A stretch of DNA of 64,000 nt from Caulobacterales bacterium (lineage in GTDB: Bacteria; Pseudomonadota; Alphaproteobacteria; Caulobacterales; Caulobacteraceae). Numbering within the stretch: the stretch's first letter is position 1; the number at the start of each line of letters is the position of its first letter. The position numbers were made by a program, and so were the translations under genes. Below are positions 54,915 through 63,503 of this stretch, in pieces. The DNA lies in assembly GCA_019510435.1 (NCBI GenBank), contig JAEKKJ010000013.1, forward strand, positions 1-64,000. The letters run 5' to 3'. Below the pieces are notes generated by a model that was not told the DNA's origin, ran no database searches, and saw nothing but the letters and a program-made list of their open reading frames with translations.

Positions 54915-55772
54915 ATGTCACCGCACGCCGCCGTCCTCTCCCGCGAACCGGGCCTGCCGCCGCTGCCCGCCGTCGAGGCCATGCTCGGCTTCACCAGGCG
55001 CCTCTCGGAGACGGCCTATACCTACGCTTCCGAGCCCCCGCCCGGCACGCCCCGCACCAACATCGTGCTGGACGAGCGGCAGGTCGCGATCGCCGACGCC
55101 CGGTCGATCGCGGGGGACCTTTCGCTCGACGTCCAGGGCTTCGCGCTCCTGGCCCGACCGACCGCCGTCATGGATTTCTGGGATGAGGCCCAGACCCTGG
55201 CGCTCGGCCATCCCGAGGCGGCGGCCCTGGTCCGTGAGGTGACCGGCGCCTCGCGCGTTGTCGTCTTCGACCACACACTGCGCCGCCGCCAGGCCGGGAC
55301 CGAGGACCGGACCACGGGGGCGCCGCGCCAGCCGGCCACCCGGGTCCACGTCGACCAGACCGTCCGCTCCGGCCCGCAACGGGTGCGCGACCTGATGGGC
55401 GACCAGGCCGAGGCCCTTCTGGCGGGCCGAGCCGCGATCATCAACGTCTGGCGGCCCATCGCGCGGCCGGCGCGCGACTGGCCGCTGGCGGTGGGCGACG
55501 CGCGCAGCATCGCGCCCGGTGACTTGATCCCTTCGGAACTGAGGTTCGAGCACCGCACCGGCGAGATCTATGGCCTCGCCTACAACCCCGCGCAGCGCTG
55601 GTTCTACGTCTCCGACATCGCGCCGGACGAGGCGCTGCTGATCAAGTGCTGGGACTCCGGCGCGTCCGTCGCCAGGTTTGCGCCGCACGGCGCGTTCCAG
55701 GACCCGACGACGCCTGCGGGCACGCCGCCGCGCGAGAGTATCGAGTTCCGCACCATCGCCTTCTTCGACTGA
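54915..55772 (+). CDS. CmcJ/NvfI-family oxidoreductase
   Basis: 285 residues of the family that includes cephamycin CmcJ and fungal AsaB/NvfI enzymes, members of which act in natural-product oxidation. Recognised by RTNIVLDERQVAIADAR, VVVFDHTLRRR, RVHVDQTVRSGPQRV, AAIINVWRPIARPARDWPLAVGDARS and WFYVSDIAPDEALLIKCWDS. The HVDQT histidine/aspartate and a later histidine could bind iron as in 2-oxoglutarate enzymes. It lies between the binding lipoprotein and an LLM monooxygenase gene (8 bp gap), an uncommon setting. Substrate unknown. Confidence 0.82.
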   Translation: MSPHAAVLSREPGLPPLPAVEAMLGFTRRLSETAYTYASEPPPGTPRTNIVLDERQVAIADARSIAGDLSLDVQGFALLARPTAVMDFWDEAQTLALGHPEAAALVREVTGASRVVVFDHTLRRRQAGTEDRTTGAPRQPATRVHVDQTVRSGPQRVRDLMGDQAEALLAGRAAIINVWRPIARPARDWPLAVGDARSIAPGDLIPSELRFEHRTGEIYGLAYNPAQRWFYVSDIAPDEALLIKCWDSGASVARFAPHGAFQDPTTPAGTPPRESIEFRTIAFFD

Positions 55773-55780
55773 GGACTCCC

Positions 55781-57136
55781 ATGGCCGCCCGCAAGCAACT
55801 GAAGCTGGGGGCGTTCATGCGCCCGGTCAGCATCCACACCGGCGCCTGGCGCTATCCGGGCGCCATCCCAGACGCCAACTTCAACTTCCCGGCGATGAAG
55901 CGGTTCATCCACAAGCTGGAGGCGGGCAAGTTCGACGCCTTCTTCATGGCCGACCACCTGGCGGTGCTGAACATGCCGGTTGACGCGCTGAAGCGCAGCC
56001 ACACGGTGACGTCGTTCGAGCCCTTCACCCTGCTGTCGGCGCTGGCCAGCGTGACCGAGCACATCGGGCTGATGGCGACCGCCTCCACCACCTACGATGA
56101 GCCCTACCATATCGCCCGGCGGTTCGCGTCGCTGGACCACATCTCTGGCGGCCGCGCCGGCTGGAACATCGTCACCACCGCCAATCCGGACGCGGCCCTG
56201 AACTTCGGTCTCGACGAGGATGTGGACCACGACGAACGCTACCGCCGGGCGCGGGAGTTCTACGACGTGGTCACCGGCCTCTGGGACAGCTTCGCCGACG
56301 ACGCCTTCGTCCGCGACGTGGAGAGCGGCATCTATTTCGATCCTTCGCGGATGCATGTGCTGGCGCACAAGGGCAAGCATCTCTCCGTTCGCGGTCCGCT
56401 GAACATCGCCCGGCCGATCCAGGGCTGGCCGGTGATCATCCAGGCCGGCGCCTCTGAGGCGGGCCGCCAGCTGGCCGCCGAGACCGCCGAGCTGGTGTTC
56501 GCCGCCGGCGGCAGCCTGGAGGCGGCCAAGGCCTTCTACGCCGACGTGAAGGGCCGGGCCCGCGCCGCCGGTCGCGATCCGGACGGCATGAAGATCCTGC
56601 CGGGCGCCCTCGTGATCGTCGGCGACACGGTCGCGGAAGCGGAGGCCAAGCGGGCGCATCTGGACAGGCTGGTCCACTACGACAGCGGCATCGGCTCGCT
56701 GAACAGCACGCTGGGCTACGACGTCTCCGGCTTCGACCCGGATGGCCCGCTCCCGGAGATCCCTCCCACCAACGCCAGCCAGAGCGGGCGCGAGCGGATC
56801 GTCACCCTGGCGGCGCGCGAGAACCTGACCATCCGCCAGCTGGCGGCCCGCGTCGGCAGCTATGGCGGGCTGGCCTTCGTCGGCACGCCGTCGACGATCG
56901 CCGACAGCATGCAGCGCTGGCTGGACGAGGAAGGTTCGGACGGCTTCAACATCATGTTCCCCTACCTGCCCGAGGGCCTGGACGACTTCGTCGACAAGGT
57001 GGTCCCGGAGCTGCAGCGGCGGGGGATTTTCCGGACCGAGTACGAGGGCGCGACCCTGCGCGAGAACCTCGGCCTGCCACGGCCGGAGAACCAGTTCTTC
57101 GCGCCGGCGCGGGCGCTTGCGGCGGCGGGGGGCTGA
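55781..57136 (+). CDS. LLM-class flavin-dependent monooxygenase, NtaA/SnaA/DszA type (second)
   Basis: 451 residues, homologous to the enzyme at 48464 with the same blocks: [62 protein letters not shown] and WPVIIQAGASEAGRQLAAE. The sequence between blocks differs substantially, so it is a diverged paralogue and not a recent copy. It starts 8 bp after the CmcJ-like gene with GAGGACTCCC before the ATG. It needs reduced FMN from a partner such as the flavin reductase at 57956. Confidence 0.9.
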   Translation: MAARKQLKLGAFMRPVSIHTGAWRYPGAIPDANFNFPAMKRFIHKLEAGKFDAFFMADHLAVLNMPVDALKRSHTVTSFEPFTLLSALASVTEHIGLMATASTTYDEPYHIARRFASLDHISGGRAGWNIVTTANPDAALNFGLDEDVDHDERYRRAREFYDVVTGLWDSFADDAFVRDVESGIYFDPSRMHVLAHKGKHLSVRGPLNIARPIQGWPVIIQAGASEAGRQLAAETAELVFAAGGSLEAAKAFYADVKGRARAAGRDPDGMKILPGALVIVGDTVAEAEAKRAHLDRLVHYDSGIGSLNSTLGYDVSGFDPDGPLPEIPPTNASQSGRERIVTLAARENLTIRQLAARVGSYGGLAFVGTPSTIADSMQRWLDEEGSDGFNIMFPYLPEGLDDFVDKVVPELQRRGIFRTEYEGATLRENLGLPRPENQFFAPARALAAAGG

Positions 57137-57247
57137 AGCGAGGCTATGACCACCCCCAATAGTTGGCTTGATGACTTCTCGTTTGTCTGAGCGGCCCGTC
57201 TGACGAAGATCGCGAGGCAACCCAACGTCCTTTCGAAAGGCGCGACC

Positions 57248-57922
57248 ATGTCCGACAAGAGCCTCCGAGACCTCCTGGCCGAATTGCATGCCGAGCGGGA
57301 GCGGACGTGGAATCCGGCCGCGCTCAAGCTCAACATCGACCAGCGGCGCGAGCTGGTGCACGCGGCCGATCCGCGGGCTTGGCTGGCGGTGGGCGATGCG
57401 GCTCCGGCGTTCGAGCTGGAGGAGGTGAACGGCGAGCGCCTGACGCTGGAGGGTCTGACGGCCGCCGGGCCCGCCGTCCTTGTCTTCTTCCGCTATGCGG
57501 GCTGCCCGGCGTGCAACATCGCCCTGCCGTACTACAACCATGCGCTGGCGCCCGGCTTGCGCGACCTGGGCGCGACCCTCGTCGCCGTTAGCCCGCAGGT
57601 CCCCGAACGCCTGGTGGACATCAAGCGGCGTCACGACCTGAGCTTCCGGGTGGCGACGGACCACGACAACGCGCTCGGCCGCCGGTTGGGGATTCTCTAC
57701 ACGGCGAACGCCGCGAGCCAGGCCGCCAGCCGCGCCAAGGGCGGCTTCATCGGCGACACCACCGGGACCGGAACCTGGGAGCTGCCGCAGCCGACTGTGC
57801 TGGTCATCGGCCAGGACCGCCGCGTCCACTTCGTGGACGTCAGCCCGGACTGGCTGGTGCGGACGGAAGCGGAGACGATCCTGGCGGCGGCCAGGGCGCT
57901 TGCGCCGGTCGCCGCCCAGTAG
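57248..57922 (+). CDS. Peroxiredoxin-like (AhpC/TSA fold) protein
   Basis: 224 residues. The thioredoxin-fold core starts at AVGDAAPAFELEEVNGERLTLEGL, with FFRYAGCPACNIALPYYN giving a CxxC pair at the peroxidatic position. Then come LVAVSPQVPERLVDIKRRHDLSFRVATDHDNALGRRLG and a variable C-terminus. The ~40-residue helical N-terminal extension (LRDLLAELHAERERTWNPAAL) is typical of the peroxiredoxin-like family with this CPxC site. It could reduce peroxides or thiol adducts formed during organosulfur oxidation; that is inference. It is convergent with the flavin reductase gene. Confidence 0.88.
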   Translation: MSDKSLRDLLAELHAERERTWNPAALKLNIDQRRELVHAADPRAWLAVGDAAPAFELEEVNGERLTLEGLTAAGPAVLVFFRYAGCPACNIALPYYNHALAPGLRDLGATLVAVSPQVPERLVDIKRRHDLSFRVATDHDNALGRRLGILYTANAASQAASRAKGGFIGDTTGTGTWELPQPTVLVIGQDRRVHFVDVSPDWLVRTEAETILAAARALAPVAAQ

Positions 57923-57955
57923 CGTGGCGCGCCGCGCGGGCCTGAGGCGACGGCC

Positions 57956-58480
57956 TCAGGCCAGCTTGCGGAAATCGCGTTCGAAATACAGCAGCGGGTC
58001 GGCGTCGCGAGCCTTCGCGTCGGAGACGTCGAGGATGAAGACGGTGTGGGTGCCGCCGTCCATGCGGCTGCGGACGGCTCCATGGAAGGCCGCCAGGGCG
58101 TTGCGGCGTTCCGGAGGCCCGCCCGCATCGAGGCGCCATTCTTCGTCCAGAAACCGCTCGGCGGCGCGCTCGCCGCTGGCGAAGCGCTCGGCCTCTTCCC
58201 GGTCGGCCTCGTCCAGCAGGGAGACGCTGATGACCTCCGCCTTCAGCAGGGCCGCGTGCGCACCGGCCGCCTTGCGGACGCAGAACAGAAGCCGCGGCGG
58301 CTGGGTCGACAGCCCGGTCAGGGAGTTGACCAGCAGGCCGCGCGGCTGGCCGTCCGCCCAGCAGGCCACGATCGCCACACCGGAGGCGAGCTTGGCCAGG
58401 CCGTTGCGGAATGCGACCTCGTCGACGGGGCGCCGGGTCCAGGCCGCGGGCTCCCGCGAGTAGGCGGCGGCGTTCGCCAC
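57956..58480 (-). CDS. Flavin reductase family protein
   Basis: 174 residues of the split-barrel flavin reductase (Flavin_Reduct) family: FRNGLAKLASGVAIVACWADGQPRGLLVNSLTGLSTQPPRLLFCV near the N-terminus, then VISVSLLDEADREEAERFAS and SRMDGGTHTVFILDVSDAKA. It uses NAD(P)H to make the FMNH2 needed by LLM monooxygenases. The gene starts 9 bp after the SsuD-like gene on the same strand, so it is the likely reductase partner, and it may also supply the two NtaA-type enzymes nearby. Confidence 0.9.
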   Translation of the reverse strand: MANAAAYSREPAAWTRRPVDEVAFRNGLAKLASGVAIVACWADGQPRGLLVNSLTGLSTQPPRLLFCVRKAAGAHAALLKAEVISVSLLDEADREEAERFASGERAAERFLDEEWRLDAGGPPERRNALAAFHGAVRSRMDGGTHTVFILDVSDAKARDADPLLYFERDFRKLA

Positions 58481-58489
58481 GGCCCGGGC

Positions 58490-59584
58490 CTAGCTCGCGG
58501 CCCGGAGGCGCTGGCTGTCGCGCTCGGCCACCAGCCGGCGCACCAGCGGGATCAGGTCGGCGCCGTAGGCGATGGCGTCGTCCAGCGGGTCGAAACCGCG
58601 GATCAGGAAGGTCGTGACGCCCAGGTCGTAGTAGTCCAGCAGCGCCTCGGCCACCTGCTCCGGCGTGCCCACCAGGCCGGTGGAATTGCCGGAGGCGCCG
58701 GTGACGGCGGCGACGCCGGTCCACAGGCGCTTGTCCAGCCGCGTGCCGAGCTTGGCGGCGTCCAGCAGGCGTTGCGACCCGGCGTTCGGGGGGGCATGGT
58801 CGCTTGTCTTGAGCCCGGCCTTCTCCCGAAGCGCGATCGTCTGGGCCACGATGTCGTCGGCCCGTTTCCAGGCGGCCTCCTCGGTGCTGGCCAGCACCGG
58901 GCGGAGCGACAGCGAGAACCTTGGTTGGCGGCCGTGCTTGGCCGCCGCGGCGCGGACCCGGGCGATCGCCTCACGGACCTGGGCCTGGGTCTCGCCCCAG
59001 AGCGCATAGATGTCGGCGTGCTTGCCGGCCACCGGGATGGCCTCGTCCGACGAGCCGCCGAAGTAGACTGGGATGTGCGGCTTCTGCAGCGGCTTCACCG
59101 CGCCGAAGCCCTGGACGACGTCGTAGTACCTGCCCTTGTAGTCGAAGGGCTTTTCGCTGGTCCATTCCTGGCGGACGATGTCCAGGTATTCGTCGGTGCG
59201 GGCATAGCGCTCGGCCTTGGTCAGGTGGTCGCCGTCCTTCTTCATCTCGTCGTCGGCGCCGCCGGTGATGATGTGCACGGCGATACGGCCGCCGGTGAAC
59301 TGGTCAAGGGTGGCGAGCTGGCGGGCCGCGACCGTGGGCGCCGTGAACCCCGGCCGATGGGCGATCATGAAGCCCAGCCGCTCGGTCACGCTGGCGGCGT
59401 GCGCGACGACGAGCTGGCTCTCGGGCGAGGTGGACCCAAAGGCGACCAGCGCGCGGTCGAAACCGCCGGCGTCATGCGCCTTGGCGATGGCCTCGACGTA
59501 GGCGACGTCGAGCACGGAGCCCTTGTTCGGATGGATCTCGGACGCGCCGTTGGTTCCGATGAACCCGATGAACTCGACTGGCAT
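58490..59584 (-). CDS. SsuD-like FMNH2-dependent alkanesulfonate monooxygenase
   Basis: 364 residues. The family pattern is clear: EFIGFIGTNGASEIHPNKG, AHAASVTERLGFMIAHRPGFTAPTVAARQLATLDQFTGGRIAVHIITGG, DGDHLTKAERYARTDEYLDIV and YFGGSSDEAIPVAGKHADIYALWGE. SsuD-type enzymes cleave C1-C14 alkanesulfonates to an aldehyde and sulfite. I start it at 59584, with CAGGAGCTAATC upstream, rather than at 59614. It is followed by the flavin reductase gene. Preceding it by 104 bp on the same strand is the GST gene. Confidence 0.9.
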   Translation of the reverse strand: MPVEFIGFIGTNGASEIHPNKGSVLDVAYVEAIAKAHDAGGFDRALVAFGSTSPESQLVVAHAASVTERLGFMIAHRPGFTAPTVAARQLATLDQFTGGRIAVHIITGGADDEMKKDGDHLTKAERYARTDEYLDIVRQEWTSEKPFDYKGRYYDVVQGFGAVKPLQKPHIPVYFGGSSDEAIPVAGKHADIYALWGETQAQVREAIARVRAAAAKHGRQPRFSLSLRPVLASTEEAAWKRADDIVAQTIALREKAGLKTSDHAPPNAGSQRLLDAAKLGTRLDKRLWTGVAAVTGASGNSTGLVGTPEQVAEALLDYYDLGVTTFLIRGFDPLDDAIAYGADLIPLVRRLVAERDSQRLRAAS

Positions 59585-59670
59585 GATTAGCTCCTGGCAG
59601 GTGTCGTGGCCCAATTCCGATCATACTTGTAGGAATTGGAATCGACCCACGAGGAGTTCTCAAGCCGCCT

Positions 59671-59685
59671 ATCAGCTTCGCTGAT
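59671..59685 (-). terminator. Weak hairpin after GST gene
   Basis: ATCAGC-TTC-GCTGAT, a 6-bp stem 3 bp beyond the GST stop codon, with GCCT/AGGC flanks that could extend it. No U-run follows on the minus strand, so it may only attenuate transcription into the SsuD-like gene. Confidence 0.4.
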
Positions 59686-59688
59686 GAA

Positions 59689-60336
59689 TCAGGCGCCGAC
59701 GAGGACGCGAGGCGAGCTTTCCTGGGCCAGGGCGCGCTGCACCGAGGGGCGGGCGCGCACACGTGCGGCGTGCGCCGAATAGGCTGGATAGGCCGCCATA
59801 TCGACATCGAGGCGCTCGGCCCAGCGGTGGAAGACCAGGGCGTATGGATCGGCCAGGCTGAAGGTGTCGCCGAGCAGCCAGGGGCGGCCGTCGGCGAGCC
59901 GGGCCTCGATCTCGGCGTAGGCGGCCAGCATGTTTTCGCGGCCGCCGGCCTTCAGGGCGGGCCAGGCGGCCTGATCGCGGGTGTAGCGCTCCGGCCGGCT
60001 GACCTGGGCGAAGGCGACGTGAATGCTGCTGGCAAACCAGGCGAGCAGCTCGTAGGCCCGGCCGAGTTCCACCGGATCGGCGAGCGGCAGCAGGCCGGCG
60101 CGGGGGAACAGGTTGGCGATGGTGGCCAGGATCGCCACGTTCTCACCGATCGTCTGGCCGTCGACCACCAGCAGCGGCACCCGTCCGCGCGGATAGACCG
60201 CGAGGTACTGCGGCGTCCGCTGATCGCCCTTCGCCAGCACGAGCCGCACCGGCTCGAAGTCCGCGCCGGCCTCCTCGAGCCCCACGAGGGCGGGGAGCGA
60301 GCTGGAGCCCGCGGCGAAATAGAGCGTGAGCGCCAT
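59689..60336 (-). CDS. Glutathione S-transferase
   Basis: 215 residues with the N-terminal thioredoxin-like domain (LTLYFAAGSSSLPALVGLEEAG; YPRGRVPLLVVDGQTIGENVAILATIA with the cis-Pro VPLL and the glutathione-contact ENVAIL) and a C-terminal helical domain (RPWLLGDTFSLADPYALVFHRWAERL with the N-capping box). The Ser-rich stretch AAGSSS takes the catalytic Ser/Cys position of beta/theta classes. GGGAGGTTCAACGC precedes the start, 14 bp after the rhodanese gene. It may conjugate or deconjugate thiol intermediates of the operon pathway. Confidence 0.9.
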   Translation of the reverse strand: MALTLYFAAGSSSLPALVGLEEAGADFEPVRLVLAKGDQRTPQYLAVYPRGRVPLLVVDGQTIGENVAILATIANLFPRAGLLPLADPVELGRAYELLAWFASSIHVAFAQVSRPERYTRDQAAWPALKAGGRENMLAAYAEIEARLADGRPWLLGDTFSLADPYALVFHRWAERLDVDMAAYPAYSAHAARVRARPSVQRALAQESSPRVLVGA

Positions 60337-60350
60337 GCGTTGAACCTCCC

Positions 60351-61931
60351 TCAGATCACATAGAAGCCGTGGGTCCCGTCGCGGCGCAGCTGCTCAACCA
60401 AGCCGAACTCCCAGTCGAGATAGGCCTGCATCGCCGACACGGCGTTGTCCGTGCCCTCGTAGGGACGGCGATAGACGTCGTCCGGCTCGGAGGCAGGAAG
60501 GGGCAGGCCGCTTTCAACGGGCAGGCCCGACTTGACCCAGGCTGCGGTTCCCCCCTCAAGCACCAAGGGCGCGCGGCCGGTCAGCGCCTCGATCTCCCGG
60601 GCGGCGAATGTCGCCAGCACCCCGTCGGGCGAAGTGAGCACGATGGCCTGGGAGGGATGCGGCTTGATCTCCGCAAGCGCCGCGGCCAGCCGGCTGCGGA
60701 CCGCGAACCAGGCGCCCGGAAGGTGCGCGCGCCGGTGCGCCGGACTGGGCGCAAGGTCGATAATGACCGCGGCGTCCGAGGACCAACGCAGATGGAGGTC
60801 CGCAGGCGAGATGGCCGACACGGCCGGTAGCGCCGGCAAGGCCGGCTTGCCCGGCCCCAGCTCCAGCGGCCCCTCGAAACCGCCGTCCAGGACGTAGACT
60901 TCCCAGCCCATCTGGGCGAGCCAGGAGGCGCTCATGTCGGCGCGTGCGCCGCGGTCGTCGGCGAGCACGATGCGGGCGCCGCGCACGGGGGCGAAGACGT
61001 CGGCCTCCTGCACCAGCTGGCCGCCCGGCGCGCTGCGGAAGCCCTTGATGTGGCCGGCGGCGTATTCCTCCGGCGTGCGGACGTCGAAGCGGTAGAGGGT
61101 GCGCGCGGCGTCGCGGCCCAGGACGTCGAGCGCGCGGCCGTCGATGTGGCGGACGCCGGCGCGGTAGGACACCTCGCGCGCCGCCGCGCGGGCCTCGGCC
61201 TCACGCGCCGGCAGGACGTCGACATAGCGCTCGGTCTGGCCGTGTTCGAGGGGCTGGCCGGCCAGGGTCCAGCCGATGGTGCCGTTGCGCAGCGCCAACA
61301 CCCGGTTCGGCACCCCGGCGTTGATCAGCGATTGCGCCCCGATGATACTGCGGGTCCGGCCCGCGCAGTTGACGATGATCGTGGTGGACGGGTCCGGCGC
61401 CAACGCCCGCGCCCGCAACACCAGCTCGGCGCCCGGGACGCTGACCCCGCGCGGGATGCTCATGGTGTGGAATTCCTCGAACCGGCGGGCGTCGAGGACC
61501 ACCAGGTTCGGTTCGCTCTCGATCAGCGTCTTGGCGTCGGGCGCCGGGACGGACGGTGTGTGCCGCCGCGCCTCCACCAGTTCGCCGAACGCCTTGCTGG
61601 CCGAGTTGACGTCCTGGAACAGCTCGTACTTCGCCAGCCGCCAGCCCAGCAAGCCGTCGGCCAGGGCCGAGACGTCGGTGTAGCCAAGCGCCTTGAGGCG
61701 CGCCGCGGCTGCGGGCACGAGGCCTTCGCCGGAGTCGTAGATCACCACCTTGGTGTCGCGCCTGGGGATGCGGTCGAACACCTCCAGCTCCAGCCGGCTG
61801 AGCGGCAGGTTGGCCGCGAACAGGGGATGGTCCTTGGCGTAGGCGTCCTCTTCGCGCAGGTCGATGAGCGCGATTTCGCGCCCGGTGATGAGGTCCAGGC
61901 GAACGTCGGCGGGGGCGGTTTCTCGGATCAT
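60351..61931 (-). CDS. Four-domain rhodanese-like sulfurtransferase
   Basis: 526 residues that read as four rhodanese domains, at roughly 10-115, 130-245, 265-365 and 375-480. Active-site loop positions are IYDSGEG (domain 1), IIVNCAGRTRSI (domain 2), IVLADDRGARAD (domain 3) and IVLTSPDGVLAT (domain 4). Only domain 2 keeps the catalytic Cys (CAGRTR), so the others are probably structural or regulatory. Conserved VVLDARRFEEFHTMSIPRGVSVPG lies in domain 2. It overlaps the upstream cysteine-dioxygenase-type gene by 4 bp. Likely role: moving sulfane sulfur released by the pathway. Confidence 0.9.
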   Translation of the reverse strand: MIRETAPADVRLDLITGREIALIDLREEDAYAKDHPLFAANLPLSRLELEVFDRIPRRDTKVVIYDSGEGLVPAAAARLKALGYTDVSALADGLLGWRLAKYELFQDVNSASKAFGELVEARRHTPSVPAPDAKTLIESEPNLVVLDARRFEEFHTMSIPRGVSVPGAELVLRARALAPDPSTTIIVNCAGRTRSIIGAQSLINAGVPNRVLALRNGTIGWTLAGQPLEHGQTERYVDVLPAREAEARAAAREVSYRAGVRHIDGRALDVLGRDAARTLYRFDVRTPEEYAAGHIKGFRSAPGGQLVQEADVFAPVRGARIVLADDRGARADMSASWLAQMGWEVYVLDGGFEGPLELGPGKPALPALPAVSAISPADLHLRWSSDAAVIIDLAPSPAHRRAHLPGAWFAVRSRLAAALAEIKPHPSQAIVLTSPDGVLATFAAREIEALTGRAPLVLEGGTAAWVKSGLPVESGLPLPASEPDDVYRRPYEGTDNAVSAMQAYLDWEFGLVEQLRRDGTHGFYVI

Positions 61932-62542
61932 GGGGCCTCGTGGCGCGAGGCGTCCCAGACATTGGGCACGGTCGCGTTGCTGTAGCCGGAAATGAAGAGG
62001 TTCGGGCGGCCGTCGGCGTCATAGGCCGTGCGCCGGATCGCGCCGATATTGCCGCCGTACACGTGGATGCTAACCGAGGGCCGGTCGGACAGGACGTTGG
62101 ACACTTGGTGGATGTCGCCAATGCGGGGCGAGACCGGCTCCACCTGCCCGGCATCCAGACGGCGCGGCGGACCGTCCGGGACCAGCCGGCCGCCCCGGCG
62201 GGCATACGTCTGCGACAGCTCCGCTCCGCGCAGCACGCCGATCAGGCCCCAGACCGTGTGGTCGTGCACCGGCGTCGCCTGGCCGGGCCCCCACACGAAG
62301 CTCACCACTGAGAACCGCTCCAGGCTGTCGCAATGCAGGAGGTGCTGCTGGTAGCGATGGCCGCAGGCCTGACCGCAGGCCTCCGGCAGCCAGTCGTCTT
62401 GGGCCACCAGATCCCGCAGCAGGACCCCGCCGGCCTCGAGGATGCGCGCCTCGGCTGCGGTCGCGCGCAGCAGAGCCGCGAAACCGCTGACGAAATCGCG
62501 CAGCCGGCGCAGGTTTGGCGCGGTGAGGGCCTCAGCCGTCAT
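61928..62542 (-). CDS. Cysteine dioxygenase-type thiol dioxygenase (cupin)
   Basis: 204 residues of the bacterial CDO / 3-mercaptopropionate dioxygenase family, non-haem iron enzymes that convert thiols to sulfinates. The cupin metal ligands are the two histidines of GQATPVHDHTVWGLIGVLRG and the His of GDIHQVSNV. VSIHVYGGNIG is the second cupin strand with the conserved HVYGG. Substrate (cysteine, mercaptopropionate or another thiol) is not determinable. It overlaps the binding-protein gene upstream by 11 bp and the rhodanese gene downstream by 4 bp, so the proteins are coupled. Confidence 0.9.
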   Translation of the reverse strand: MTAEALTAPNLRRLRDFVSGFAALLRATAAEARILEAGGVLLRDLVAQDDWLPEACGQACGHRYQQHLLHCDSLERFSVVSFVWGPGQATPVHDHTVWGLIGVLRGAELSQTYARRGGRLVPDGPPRRLDAGQVEPVSPRIGDIHQVSNVLSDRPSVSIHVYGGNIGAIRRTAYDADGRPNLFISGYSNATVPNVWDASRHEAP

Positions 62543-63503
62543 GGCCCAGCTCGGCGTTCAGCTCGGTGGTCCACAGTGGGCGGACGTCGACCTTGGCGGG
62601 GATGGCGCCAAGGGCGGCGAAGGTGTCGGCGACAGCCTGCTGGGAGGCGATGGCGGCCTCGTCCACGGGCGCCAGGCGGGTGGGCGCGCTGCGCTCGCGG
62701 TGTTGCTGCAGGTAGGCGGCGACCGGCGCGCCGGTCGCGGCGGCCTGGGCGGCGGCCCAGGCGTCGGGGTGAGCGTCGGCCCAGGCGTAGGCCTGCTTCA
62801 CCCGCTTCAGGTGGTCGATGATCGCCGCCTTGCGGGCCGGCTCGGCGAGGGCCTCGGAGAGTGCGGCCTGGACATAGTTGCCGGACAGGCGGCCAAGCCC
62901 GGTCGCCAGCACCCGCGCACCCAGTCGCGCGCGAGCCAGCGTGCCCTGCACGCCATAGATCACCCAGGCGTCCAGCGACCCCTGCGTGAACGCCGACAAG
63001 CCGTCCTGCGGCGTGAGCGCCACCGGCTGGATATCGGCGAAGGTCAGGCCCTTCTCGGCCAGCAACCGGGCCAGGAAATACTGCGCCGTCGTGGCGCGGA
63101 CATAGCCCACCCGCTTGCCCTTCAGGTCCGCCGCCGAGCGGATGAGCGAGTCCTTGGGGACCAGGGTCACCTGGGCGTTCACGTCGCCGGCCTGGACGGC
63201 CACCAGCCGCAGCCGCTTCGAACGGCCGGCCACGAAGATCGGCGGAATCTCGCTCATGGAGCCGATGTCGATGGCGTCGGCGTCGATGGCCTCGGCGATC
63301 AGGTTGCCGCTGGCGAACTCGGACCAGGCGATCTTGTAGGGCGCTGCGGCCAGGCCGGCCGCGGCCAGCAGCGGCTGCAGGCCGCCCTTGTAGGTGGCCA
63401 CGCGCAGGGTCGTGGTCCCGGCCGCGGGCTTCGGCGCGCAGGCGGCGAGGGCGGCGGCTCCGGTCAGGACCCCGCGGCGGGAGAGGCGAAGGAGGTCGCT
63501 CAT
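62532..63503 (-). CDS. SsuA/TauA-type periplasmic binding lipoprotein (second)
   Basis: 323 residues, the same length and layout as the protein at 53821. The N-terminal RLSRRGVLTGAAALAAC is Tat-like and ends in an LAAC lipobox. Landmarks are LRVATYKGGLQPLLAAAG, APYKIAWSEFASGNLIAEAIDADAIDIGSMSEIPPIFVAG, LKGKRVGYVRATTAQYFLARLL and QGSLDAWVIYG. It shares the final A of the aldolase stop codon with its own ATG. No permease or ATPase gene is nearby in the window. Confidence 0.92.
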   Translation of the reverse strand: MSDLLRLSRRGVLTGAAALAACAPKPAAGTTTLRVATYKGGLQPLLAAAGLAAAPYKIAWSEFASGNLIAEAIDADAIDIGSMSEIPPIFVAGRSKRLRLVAVQAGDVNAQVTLVPKDSLIRSAADLKGKRVGYVRATTAQYFLARLLAEKGLTFADIQPVALTPQDGLSAFTQGSLDAWVIYGVQGTLARARLGARVLATGLGRLSGNYVQAALSEALAEPARKAAIIDHLKRVKQAYAWADAHPDAWAAAQAAATGAPVAAYLQQHRERSAPTRLAPVDEAAIASQQAVADTFAALGAIPAKVDVRPLWTTELNAELGHDG

